A DNA stretch of 9,827 nucleotides from JAENWH01 sp038248745 (GCA_038248745.1 JBBRXC010000055.1:1-9827); one strand, 5' to 3'. Counted from the first letter of the stretch, positions 1-6,150 are shown. Program-made: numbers and translations. The notes: generated by a model not told the origin, from the sequence alone.

Positions 1-2
1 AA

Positions 3-137
3 ATAAGATCCTATGTGTTTCACCCGTATAATATGGTAAAGGATCACCGAACCAACGAATAGGTTGGTAATGTTCACGGGGTAATGGATGGAGATATCGA
101 TTATTTTATCAACGAAAAATTAAAACAAAAGGATTAA
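3..137 (+). CDS. prfB: Peptide chain release factor 2, C-terminal end (partial, in-frame TAG)
   Basis: This reading frame enters from the left edge and encodes IRSYVFHPYNMVKDHRTNE, then an in-frame TAG at 60-62, then VGNVHGVMDGDID and a further 11 residues to a TAA at 135-137. Both halves match the conserved C-terminus of release factor 2, which in Bacillus-type proteins continues from DHRTNE through a Glu and then GNVQAVMDGDID. RF2 recognises UAA and UGA at the ribosome and triggers peptide release; its catalytic GGQ and SPF motifs would lie upstream of the window. The TAG sits where the family usually has Glu, so one base change (GAG to TAG) would explain it. Because homology resumes in the same frame, I annotate through to the TAA. 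If TAG terminates, the protein loses about 25 residues. A sequencing error, a real nonsense mutation and UAG recoding are all possible. The family assignment is secure even though only the tail is visible. Confidence 0.75.
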
Positions 138-195
138 ACGATAGCTAAATCAAGAGCTAAAAAAACTGGATCAAATGTGAGAGGGAAATGCAACG

Positions 196-2382
196 ATGAA
201 TGTAATTGAACAATTGGCAAAAGAACTGAATTTGAAAATTTCACAAGTCGAAAGTACGGTGAAACTTATTGATGATGGGAATACGATTCCATTTATAGCC
301 AGATATAGAAAAGAAGCCACAGGGGAATTATCCGATGAAGTGCTTCGAGACTTGGATGACAGACTTGCTTATCTTAGAAACTTGGAAGACAGAAAACTAG
401 AAGTCATTAGACTCATAGAAGAACAAGGAAAACTTACGGATGAACTGAAGGCCTTGATTGAAGCGGCAAAAGTTCTTCAAAGAGTGGAAGATTTATACAA
501 ACCCTTTAAGCAGAAAAAATCAACAAGAGCGTCAAAAGCCAAAGAAAAGGGATTGGAGCCCCTTGCGCTTATTATCTTCGCGCAGGAACTAACCTCGGGC
601 ACCTTAGAAGAGGTTGCGAAGCCATATGTTACACAGGTTGCTGAAGGTGAAACGCAAGAGAAGGCGGTCGGCTCAGTGGAAGAGGCAATTCAGGGCGCGA
701 TGGATATTATCGCGGAAATGATTTCAGACGATCCGGAAATCACCGCAATGGTTAGAAGTAAAACGCAGGCCTCAGGGCTTATTTCTTCTGAAGCGGTAAA
801 CGCAGAAGAAAGCACTGTTTTCGATATGTATTACAATCATCAGGAAGCAATTTTCAAAATTCCAAATCATAGGGTTCTAGCAGTAAACCGTGGTGAAAAG
901 GAAAAGAAACTGAAGGTTAAAATTTTACCACCGGTTGAACAAGTAATTGAAAATTTAAATGAAATTGTGATCAACAATGAAAAATCCATATTTGTTGAAT
1001 TATTAAGAGCTGTCATAGATGATTCCTATAAAAGACTGATTGCCCCTTCCATTGAAAGGGAAATGAGGAATTTTCTGACGGATAAGGCTGAACTAGAAGC
1101 GGTTAAGGTTTTTGGCAAGAATACAGAGAAGCTGCTGATGGCACCACCTGTAAAAGGAGCACGAGTCATCAGTATTGACCCTGGATTTAGAACAGGGTGC
1201 AAGGTGGCCGTATTAAATGAAACCGGGAAACTGGTTGCCTACACCACCATATACCCAACGGTACCAAGACAAGATATTGCAGGAACGGAAGCAACTTTAA
1301 AGAAACTTGCAGAAAAATTTGACATTAATATAATAGTCATTGGAAATGGAACTGGGTCAAGAGAGACGGAAGAGGTTGTGGCGGATTTTATCAAGAAAAA
1401 CAACTTTGAAATCAGCTATACCATTGTAAATGAAGCGGGCGCATCTATATATTCTGCCTCAAAGATTGCAACGGAGGAATACCCTGATTTGGACGTAACC
1501 ACCAGAGGGGCCATGTCTCTTGGCAGAAGATTACAGGATCCGCTAGCAGAACTGGTAAAAATTTCACCGAAACATATAGGCGTTGGTCAGTATCAGCATG
1601 ATATCAACCAGATTCTTTTAGAGGGCGCATTAACCAATGTTGTGGAAGACTGTGTAAACAGGGTTGGTGTTGATTTGAATACGGCTTCTCCGTCTCTGCT
1701 TTCTTATATAGCAGGGGTAAATATGACCATTGCCAAAAATATAGTTCATTACAGGGAAGAAAACGGATCTTTTAAAGACAGAAAAGAGCTGAAGAAGGTT
1801 GGAAAACTTGGTGAAAAAACGTATAAGCAGTGTGCAGGTTTCATGAGAATTTCTGAAGCAAAGAATCCTTTGGATGGAACTTCGGTTCATCCCGAATCCT
1901 ACAGTGCTGTTGAATCCATGTTTAAAAAACTGGGCATTAAAAAAGAGGAAATCGGAAAGGGCGCGGCAGAAGCCATTGAAGCGAAAATAGGCGAATTATA
2001 TCCGGAAAAAAGCATGGAAAAAATGGCCGAAGAAATCGGCGTGGGTCCTATTACCCTGAAAGATATCATTGAAGAAATAAAAAAGCCGGGGAGAGATCCT
2101 CGAGAGGATGCTCCCCCTGTTGTTTTCAGAAATGATGTTAGAAGTTTTGAAGATTTGAAGGTTGATATGGAGCTTTCGGGGACGGTAAGAAATGTGGTGG
2201 ATTTTGGCGCCTTTGTTGACATTGGGGTAAAAGGTGATGGACTTGTTCATATTTCTCAAATGAGTGATAAGTTTATAAAACACCCGATGGATCTGGTCTC
2301 TGTAGGGGATACGGTGAAGGTTAAAATCCTTAGTATTGATCACGAAAAACATAAAGTTTCTCTGACTATGAAACTTCAGTAA
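196..2382 (+). CDS. tex: Tex family S1 RNA-binding transcription accessory protein
   Basis: A cytoplasmic nucleic-acid-binding protein of 728 residues, close to the usual Tex length (Bacillus YdcI is about 720). Tex proteins are conserved, bind RNA or DNA and affect transcription and stress tolerance; their exact biochemical role remains unsettled. The visible domains in order are a helical N-terminal Tex region (about 1-190, with the signature IPFIARYRKEATG at 31-43), a YqgF/RNase H-like domain (about 322-450, with SIDPGFRTGCKVAVL at 326-340 and GNGTGSRETE at 383-392), a helix-hairpin-helix segment (about 495-555, NTASPSLL and the following helices), and a C-terminal S1 domain (about 656-726, with VDFGAFVDIG and GLVHISQMS). 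The start at 196 follows a GAGGGA ribosome binding site at 181-186 with a 9-nt gap. It lies 58 bp after the prfB TAA with no terminator in between, so co-transcription with prfB is likely. No truncation or missing domain is seen. Confidence 0.97.
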   Translation: MNVIEQLAKELNLKISQVESTVKLIDDGNTIPFIARYRKEATGELSDEVLRDLDDRLAYLRNLEDRKLEVIRLIEEQGKLTDELKALIEAAKVLQRVEDLYKPFKQKKSTRASKAKEKGLEPLALIIFAQELTSGTLEEVAKPYVTQVAEGETQEKAVGSVEEAIQGAMDIIAEMISDDPEITAMVRSKTQASGLISSEAVNAEESTVFDMYYNHQEAIFKIPNHRVLAVNRGEKEKKLKVKILPPVEQVIENLNEIVINNEKSIFVELLRAVIDDSYKRLIAPSIEREMRNFLTDKAELEAVKVFGKNTEKLLMAPPVKGARVISIDPGFRTGCKVAVLNETGKLVAYTTIYPTVPRQDIAGTEATLKKLAEKFDINIIVIGNGTGSRETEEVVADFIKKNNFEISYTIVNEAGASIYSASKIATEEYPDLDVTTRGAMSLGRRLQDPLAELVKISPKHIGVGQYQHDINQILLEGALTNVVEDCVNRVGVDLNTASPSLLSYIAGVNMTIAKNIVHYREENGSFKDRKELKKVGKLGEKTYKQCAGFMRISEAKNPLDGTSVHPESYSAVESMFKKLGIKKEEIGKGAAEAIEAKIGELYPEKSMEKMAEEIGVGPITLKDIIEEIKKPGRDPREDAPPVVFRNDVRSFEDLKVDMELSGTVRNVVDFGAFVDIGVKGDGLVHISQMSDKFIKHPMDLVSVGDTVKVKILSIDHEKHKVSLTMKLQ

Positions 2383-2399
2383 ACTGTTGTATACAGTAT
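2383..2399 (+). promoter_or_regulatory. Candidate regulator site: inverted repeat containing TTGTATACAGTAT
   Basis: Immediately after the tex stop, ACTGT (2383-2387) and ACAGT (2393-2397) form an inverted repeat around TGTAT. The 13-mer TTGTATACAGTAT (2387-2399) recurs exactly at 4008-4020, upstream of the second beta-subunit gene. The core GTATAC resembles operators used by some GntR-family repressors, but no regulator gene is in the window. This copy is 165 bp upstream of the gene's start codon. That it is a binding site is inference. Confidence 0.3.
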
Positions 2400-2491
2400 A
2401 AATGGCTAAATTGCTGGCATTATAAAGAGATTTATGATAGGGTTAGAGGTATATACAGGGCGAAAGTATTATAATTTATAAGAAAAAGTTT

Positions 2492-2519
2492 TTGTATAGA
2501 GACAGAATTTTGTTATATA
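2492..2519 (+). promoter_or_regulatory. Candidate sigma-A promoter for first decarboxylase beta gene
   Basis: TTGTAT at 2492-2497 and TATATA at 2514-2519 are separated by 16 bp and lie about 45 bp ahead of the start codon at 2565. The region is very AT-rich, so other -10-like hexamers occur nearby (for example around 2533-2540) and the choice is uncertain. A promoter somewhere in the 182-bp gap is expected, because the gene begins a separate functional unit. Confidence 0.35.
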
Positions 2520-2564
2520 GAAACAAAGTGTTGATATATAAAACTAAATTAAAGGAGAATAAAT

Positions 2565-3686
2565 ATGATATTTGAAGCTTTAAAAGAGTTCGCAGTAGAA
2601 ACTGGAATTGTCAATTTAGACTATAAAAGTGCAATTATGCTTGGCGTGTCTGTGCTTTTCCTATACCTAGCAATTAACAGAGGATTTGAACCTTTGCTGC
2701 TGGTACCGATTGCCTTTGGGATGTTGCTTTCAAATCTTCCTATCACAGGGATATTCAGCGAAGGCGGCTTGCTTTACACTTTCTATCATTTAAAAAGTGT
2801 TTTGCCATCCCTGATTTTCTTAGGGGTTGGTGCCATGACCGACTTTGGACCGCTTATTGCAAATCCTAAGTCTTTGCTACTGGGAGCAGCAGCCCAGTTC
2901 GGTATTTTCTTTGCTTTATTTGCAGCCATTATTCTCGGCTTCAATGCGCAGGAAGCAGCATCTATTGGTATTATAGGTGGAGCAGACGGCCCGACAGCTA
3001 TTTATTTAACGCAGAAACTTGCACCACATTTACTTGGGGCAGTAGCAGTCGCGGCGTATTCCTATATGGCGCTTGTGCCGGTGATCCAGCCACCAATCAT
3101 GAAACTTCTCACAACTAAGAAGGAAAGAATGATCAAGATGGAGCAGCTTAGACATGTAACGCAAAGAGAAAAAATTCTTTTCCCAGTAGTTGTAACAATA
3201 GTTGTCGTTCTAATCCTTCCGCCAACAGCACCGCTTATTGGGATGCTGATGTTAGGTAATTTGTTTAAAGAAAGCGGAAAAACACTTAGATTGTCAGATA
3301 CTTCAGCTAATGCATTGGTCAATATTGTAACGATAATTCTTGGGCTTGCGGTTGGAGCTTCTGCACAGGGCCCTTCATTCCTTGTCATAGATACTATCAA
3401 AATTGTAATCCTTGGGATGGCAGCTTTTGCCATAGGCACTGCAGCAGGAGTATTGCTTGCAAAACTTCTTAATGCAGCGACGGGTGGGAAGATTAATCCG
3501 CTTATCGGTTCTGCAGGTGTATCGGCAGTTCCAATGGCCGCTCGTGTATCCCAAAAGGTCGGTCAAGCAGAAAACCCTTCCAACTTTTTATTGATGCATG
3601 CAATGGGACCTAATGTGGCAGGCGTCATCGGTTCGGCGGTAGCAGCAGGCGTTATGCTATCTATGTTTGGAGGAAGCCCATTATAG
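2565..3686 (+). CDS. Sodium ion-translocating decarboxylase, beta subunit (paralogue 1)
   Basis: The integral membrane subunit, 373 residues, of a biotin-dependent Na+-pumping decarboxylase (OadB/GcdB/MmdB family). In these complexes it decarboxylates the carboxybiotin delivered from the alpha subunit and couples this to sodium export. It is highly hydrophobic, with about ten likely membrane segments. Family residues line up with Klebsiella OadB at a constant offset of 62: Asp141 in GGADGPT (OadB D203), Tyr167 (Y229), Asn311 (N373), Gly315 (G377) and Ser320 in NPLIGSAGVSAVP (S382). All residues expected for Na+ and proton coupling are therefore kept. The length (373) suits GcdB or MmdB better than the longer OadB, but the substrate is set by the absent alpha subunit. 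The start follows AAAGGAG at 2551-2557 with a 7-nt gap. The gene ends with TAG inside the first unit of a 40-bp tandem duplication. No gamma, delta, alpha or biotin-carrier gene is adjacent, which is unusual. Confidence 0.95.
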   Translation: MIFEALKEFAVETGIVNLDYKSAIMLGVSVLFLYLAINRGFEPLLLVPIAFGMLLSNLPITGIFSEGGLLYTFYHLKSVLPSLIFLGVGAMTDFGPLIANPKSLLLGAAAQFGIFFALFAAIILGFNAQEAASIGIIGGADGPTAIYLTQKLAPHLLGAVAVAAYSYMALVPVIQPPIMKLLTTKKERMIKMEQLRHVTQREKILFPVVVTIVVVLILPPTAPLIGMLMLGNLFKESGKTLRLSDTSANALVNIVTIILGLAVGASAQGPSFLVIDTIKIVILGMAAFAIGTAAGVLLAKLLNAATGGKINPLIGSAGVSAVPMAARVSQKVGQAENPSNFLLMHAMGPNVAGVIGSAVAAGVMLSMFGGSPL

Positions 3687-3760
3687 GCATTCGATATTGG
3701 GCTTGAGATTTTGAAATTCATTATAAGCAGCCGACATTGGGCTTGGGATTTTGAAACTCC
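3681..3760 (+). repeat. 40-bp tandem duplication spanning the stop codon of beta paralogue 1
   Basis: Two adjacent 40-bp units, 3681-3720 and 3721-3760, match at 33 of 40 positions; both contain ATTGGGCTTG and ATTTTGAAA. The first unit begins in the last sense codon and includes the TAG stop of the beta-subunit gene. A short third echo, TTTGAAATTCAT, at 3774-3785 copies 3710-3721. The units are diverged, so the duplication is not recent. No function is evident. Confidence 0.8.
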
Positions 3761-3785
3761 TTGCAATTAGTCATTTGAAATTCAT

Positions 3786-3829
3786 GTCATTCACAGGGGA
3801 TGTATCAGGACCTGTGGATGACTTTTTTT
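3786..3829 (+). terminator. Intrinsic terminator after beta paralogue 1
   Basis: GTCATTCACAGG (3786-3797) pairs with CCTGTGGATGAC (3811-3822) as a 12-bp stem containing one G-U pair and a 13-nt loop. Seven T's follow at once (3823-3829). It lies 99 bp after the stop codon of the first beta-subunit gene. Confidence 0.92.
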
Positions 3830-3848
3830 ATTGGTACAAACTATTTTG

Positions 3849-3875
3849 TCGCTGATTATTAGCGATTGTTTTTTT
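3849..3875 (+). terminator. Weak hairpin plus T-tract (possible back-up terminator)
   Basis: TCGCT (3849-3853) pairs with AGCGA (3861-3865) across a 7-nt AT-rich loop, followed by TTG and a run of seven T's. The five-pair stem is short for an efficient terminator, so this is tentative. Confidence 0.3.
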
Positions 3876-3923
3876 GGCGAAAATTTTCAAATTATCTTTT
3901 TTGACGAAATTTTAAAAATAATG

Positions 3924-3956
3924 CGTATAAAAACAAGCCGATTTTTATACGTTTTT
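3924..3956 (+). terminator. AT-rich 10-bp hairpin with T-tract
   Basis: CGTATAAAAA (3924-3933) and TTTTTATACG (3942-3951) are perfect inverted repeats around an 8-nt loop, followed by TTTTT, then CTA and eight more T's. Only two of the ten pairs are G-C, so it could be a weak third terminator or a chance AT-rich palindrome. It is well placed to block read-through into the second beta-subunit gene. Confidence 0.35.
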
Positions 3957-3994
3957 CTATTTTTTTTGCCACTAAAGGATAAATGCAAATAAAT

Positions 3995-4036
3995 GGGTTT
4001 GAACCCTTTGTATACAGTATTTATTAAAAATATCTA
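3995..4036 (+). promoter_or_regulatory. Candidate promoter and operator for beta paralogue 2
   Basis: The palindrome GGGTTTGAACCC (3995-4006) is followed directly by TTGTATACAGTAT (4008-4020), the same 13-mer found upstream of the first paralogue. TTGTAT (4008-4013) can act as a -35 element, with TATCTA (4031-4036) as the -10 after a 17-bp spacer. If so, the shared motif would overlap the -35 box here, a typical place for a regulator to act. The promoter is likely from its position, but the regulator is unknown. Confidence 0.4.
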
Positions 4037-4130
4037 TTGTATAAAAAAATCATTTGTGGTAGTATTTTACCGATATAGATTGGCGTGAATGCCGCTGTAT
4101 AATAGTAAATTGAGAAGGAGAAAGAATTTA

Positions 4131-5240
4131 ATGATATTTGAGGCCATAAAAGAGTTTCTTGCGGAAACTGGAATTGTTAACTTGGACTATAAAAGTGCAA
4201 TTATGCTTGGTGTATCGGTACTATTTTTGTATCTTGCAATAAACAGGGGATTTGAACCATTGCTGTTAGTCCCGATTGCTTTTGGCATGTTGCTTTCTAA
4301 TCTGCCTATATCGGGTATTTTTAGTGAAGGCGGCTTGCTTTATACATTTTATGAAATGAAGGGGATCTTCCCGTCATTGATATTTCTAGGCGTCGGTGCC
4401 ATGACTGACTTTGGACCACTTATTGCGAATCCTAAGTCTTTATTACTTGGCGCTGCAGCACAGCTGGGTATTTTTTTCGCATTCTTCGGAGCGATTCTGC
4501 TTGGATTTAATGCGCAGGAAGCGGCTTCCATTGGTATTATAGGTGGAGCTGATGGCCCAACAGCCATTTATTTGACACAGAAACTTGCACCACACATTCT
4601 TGGAGCGGTTGCAGTCGCAGCCTATTCGTATATGGCGCTGGTACCGGTTATTCAGCCTCCTATTATGAAACTTTTAACTACGAAAAAGGAAAGAATGATT
4701 AAGATGGACCAGCTTAGATTTGTATCACAAAGAGAAAAGATCCTTTTCCCAATCGTTGTAACAATAGTTGTCGTTCTTATACTTCCACCAACAGCACCAC
4801 TGATTGGTATGCTGATGCTTGGGAATTTATTCAAAGAGAGTGGAAAAACATTAAGACTCTCAGATACTTCAGCAAATGCACTGATCAATATTGTAACGAT
4901 TCTTCTAGGGCTTGCCGTAGGAGCTTCCGCACAGGGACCAAGCTTCCTGGTATTGGCTACCATCAAGATCGTAATTTTGGGTGTCCTTGCTTTTGCTGTT
5001 GGCACTGCCGGTGGCGTTCTTCTAGGGAAACTTCTAAATGTACTGTCAGGTGGCAAAATTAATCCGCTTATTGGTTCCGCAGGTGTTTCTGCAGTCCCTA
5101 TGGCAGCGCGGGTATCGCAGGTAGTTGGTCAGAAAGCTAATCCAGGCAACTTCCTTTTGATGCATGCAATGGGGCCTAATGTGGCAGGTGTCATCGGATC
5201 AGCGGTTGCTGCGGGCGTTATGATTTCCATGTTCAGCTAA
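4131..5240 (+). CDS. Sodium ion-translocating decarboxylase, beta subunit (paralogue 2)
   Basis: A 369-residue membrane protein, the second copy of the Na+ pump beta subunit. Aligned by eye with paralogue 1 it differs at about 36 of 369 positions (about 90% identity). All the coupling residues are kept at the same numbers: Asp141, Tyr167, Asn311, Gly315 and Ser320. Differences cluster at residues 75-80 (HLKSVL against EMKGIF) and about 285-307, while the rest is nearly invariant. Synonymous codon positions differ widely, so this is an old duplication, or an acquired paralogue, under strong protein-level constraint. I chose ATG 4131, not the in-frame ATG at 4089, because AAGGAG lies at 4115-4120 with a 10-nt gap and the N-terminus MIFEA then matches paralogue 1 exactly. 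It has its own terminator at 5271-5304. As with its neighbour, no partner subunit is adjacent, so the pump substrate cannot be inferred from context. Confidence 0.95.
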   Translation: MIFEAIKEFLAETGIVNLDYKSAIMLGVSVLFLYLAINRGFEPLLLVPIAFGMLLSNLPISGIFSEGGLLYTFYEMKGIFPSLIFLGVGAMTDFGPLIANPKSLLLGAAAQLGIFFAFFGAILLGFNAQEAASIGIIGGADGPTAIYLTQKLAPHILGAVAVAAYSYMALVPVIQPPIMKLLTTKKERMIKMDQLRFVSQREKILFPIVVTIVVVLILPPTAPLIGMLMLGNLFKESGKTLRLSDTSANALINIVTILLGLAVGASAQGPSFLVLATIKIVILGVLAFAVGTAGGVLLGKLLNVLSGGKINPLIGSAGVSAVPMAARVSQVVGQKANPGNFLLMHAMGPNVAGVIGSAVAAGVMISMFS

Positions 5241-5270
5241 TAATTGGTTTACTGTTAATTATATGATAAA

Positions 5271-5304
5271 ATGGTTTTGATAGGGATATCAGAACCATTT
5301 TTTT
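5271..5304 (+). terminator. Intrinsic terminator after beta paralogue 2
   Basis: ATGGTTTTGATA (5271-5282) pairs with TATCAGAACCAT (5287-5298) as a 12-bp stem with one G-U pair and a GGGA loop. Six T's follow (5299-5304). It ends only 22 bp before the start codon of the HAD hydrolase, leaving no room for a separate promoter between them. Confidence 0.9.
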
Positions 5305-5326
5305 ATGCGCTTGAAGGAGAAACAAA

Positions 5327-5974
5327 ATGAACAAAATTACTACAGTATTATTTGATTTTGACGGTACTATAATGGACACAAACAGTTTAATCATAAATTC
5401 ATGGCAATATACCTTCAGAACCATTGAGGGAAAAGAGCGACCAGAAGCAGAAATCATTGCAACGTTAGGCGAACCCCTTGCACTCAGCATGAAAAATTTA
5501 TTGCCACAGGTGCCGGTTGACTATGCCATTGAAGTTTATAGAAAATATCAACATGGGAACTTTAGCGAAGAAATAGATATTTTCCCCGGGATGCTAGAAT
5601 TAATAAAAGACCTTAATAAACAAGGATATAAGATGGGTATTGTGACTTCCAGAATGACAGGGACAACGATTCAAGGTCTTGAAAAATATGGCATTAAAGA
5701 ATGCTTTGAGGCAGTTGTCACCTGTGACCATACCGATAAGCATAAACCGGATCCGGACCCTATCAATATTGCCCTTGAAATATTAAGGTCAACACCGGAG
5801 GAAAGTATCATGATAGGAGACAGCAAATTTGACATTCTTTGTGCTAAAAATGCGGGGGTGAAGTCTGTTTTAGTGGGTTGGGCAATTGCACTGTCTGAGG
5901 AAGATCGAGGGGGAGAAAGCGCTCCAGAGCATATTATTGAGAAGGCGGAAGATCTTTTCTTATTGCTTCAATAA
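5327..5974 (+). CDS. ppaX: HAD-superfamily phosphatase, PpaX-like
   Basis: A soluble HAD subfamily IA hydrolase of 215 residues, almost the same length as Bacillus pyrophosphatase PpaX (216). Motif I is DFDGT with the nucleophile Asp10 and acid/base Asp12; motif II is Thr107 in VTSRM; motif III is Lys140 in HKPDPDP; motif IV is GDSKFD with Asp165 and Asp169 binding Mg2+. The stretch FDFDGTIMDTNSLI and the cap-region GEPL also resemble PpaX, which hydrolyses the pyrophosphate released when HPr(Ser-P) is dephosphorylated. However, hprK is not adjacent, and phosphoglycolate phosphatases share this fold, so the substrate is uncertain. The start has AAGGAG at 5314-5319 with a 7-nt gap. The gene sits between the beta-subunit terminator and the fab promoter with no promoter of its own that I can see. 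It may be expressed by read-through. Confidence 0.85.
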   Translation: MNKITTVLFDFDGTIMDTNSLIINSWQYTFRTIEGKERPEAEIIATLGEPLALSMKNLLPQVPVDYAIEVYRKYQHGNFSEEIDIFPGMLELIKDLNKQGYKMGIVTSRMTGTTIQGLEKYGIKECFEAVVTCDHTDKHKPDPDPINIALEILRSTPEESIMIGDSKFDILCAKNAGVKSVLVGWAIALSEEDRGGESAPEHIIEKAEDLFLLLQ

Positions 5975-5980
5975 ATTGAA

Positions 5981-6009
5981 TTGACATGCAGACGATAATA
6001 AAATATAAT
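5981..6009 (+). promoter_or_regulatory. Perfect-consensus sigma-A promoter of the fab operon
   Basis: TTGACA (5981-5986) and TATAAT (6004-6009) are exact -35 and -10 consensus hexamers with the ideal 17-bp spacer. It begins 6 bp after the HAD hydrolase stop codon. The predicted transcription start is near 6016, giving a leader of about 135 nt before fabH. Confidence 0.9.
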
Positions 6010-6010
6010 G

Positions 6011-6060
6011 TTATCAAATAGTTTGATTATCAAAGTAATTTTAATAACCTTATCAAATAG
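6011..6060 (+). promoter_or_regulatory. FabT-like operator over the fab transcription start
   Basis: AGTTTGATTATCAAAGT (6020-6036) contains the palindrome TTTGA-N3-TCAAA and closely matches the known operator of FabT, the MarR-family repressor of fatty-acid synthesis in streptococci and relatives. A second overlapping palindrome, TCAAA-TAG-TTTGA (6014-6026), shares its right half. The 11-mer TTATCAAATAG occurs at 6011-6021 and again at 6050-6060. The cluster starts one base after the -10 box, so a bound repressor would block initiation. The repressor gene is not in this window; binding is inference from the motif and its position. Confidence 0.7.
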
Positions 6061-6121
6061 TAAAGAGTATTAATAAAAGTATTATTTAATGCTCAAGAAT
6101 TAGAGAATAATTAATCAAAAA

Positions 6122-6148
6122 AGTACCGTTGATAAGGTGCTAAGGAGG
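6122..6148 (+). promoter_or_regulatory. Small hairpin next to an unusually close fabH ribosome binding site
   Basis: AGTACC (6122-6127) can pair with GGTGCT (6136-6141), with one G-U pair, directly before the strong AAGGAGG (6142-6148). Only two bases separate AAGGAGG from ATG 6151, well below the usual 5-9. TTG at 6154 would have a 5-nt gap and may be the true start. Both the hairpin's effect and the start choice are unproven. Confidence 0.4.
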
Positions 6149-6150
6149 AT

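Larger units (their letters stand above)
3687..4130 (+). other. 444-bp intergenic region between the two beta-subunit paralogues
   Basis: No gene is supported here on either strand. In order it holds the second unit of a 40-bp duplication, a strong intrinsic terminator (3786-3829), a weak hairpin followed by T's (3849-3875), a 10-bp hairpin followed by T-rich sequence (3924-3956), a 12-bp palindrome GGGTTTGAACCC (3995-4006), the shared 13-mer TTGTATACAGTAT (4008-4020) with a candidate promoter, and the ribosome binding site of the second paralogue. The arrangement indicates that the two paralogues are transcribed independently. Confidence 0.8.

Noticed and set aside
142..159. Hairpin TAGCT/AGCTA between prfB and tex as a terminator
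   Set aside because: The stem is only five pairs and is followed by A's, not T's, on the coding strand.
188..199. Three-codon leader ORF (ATG CAA CGA TGA) overlapping the tex start
   Set aside because: The GAGGGA site is one base away, too close to use, and a frame this short occurs readily by chance.
3687..3770. Read-through extension of the first beta subunit past its TAG (27 codons to a second TAG)
   Set aside because: The extension falls in the tandem duplication, resembles no beta-subunit C-terminus, and the paralogue ends at the equivalent place. TAG here looks like a real stop.
4089..4130. In-frame upstream ATG giving the second beta subunit 14 extra basic residues
   Set aside because: It has no usable ribosome binding site, whereas ATG 4131 has AAGGAG at a good distance and aligns exactly with the start of the first paralogue.
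5244..5267. Promoter for the HAD gene using TATGAT (5262-5267)
   Set aside because: No -35 box lies at a suitable distance (TTGGTT is only 12 bp away), and the transcript would begin in the terminator hairpin.
5981..6150. FapR-type operator in the fab leader
   Set aside because: No TTAGTACC-N-GGTACTAA-like palindrome is present; AGTACC at 6122-6127 lacks the matching arm. The FabT-like palindrome fits far better.
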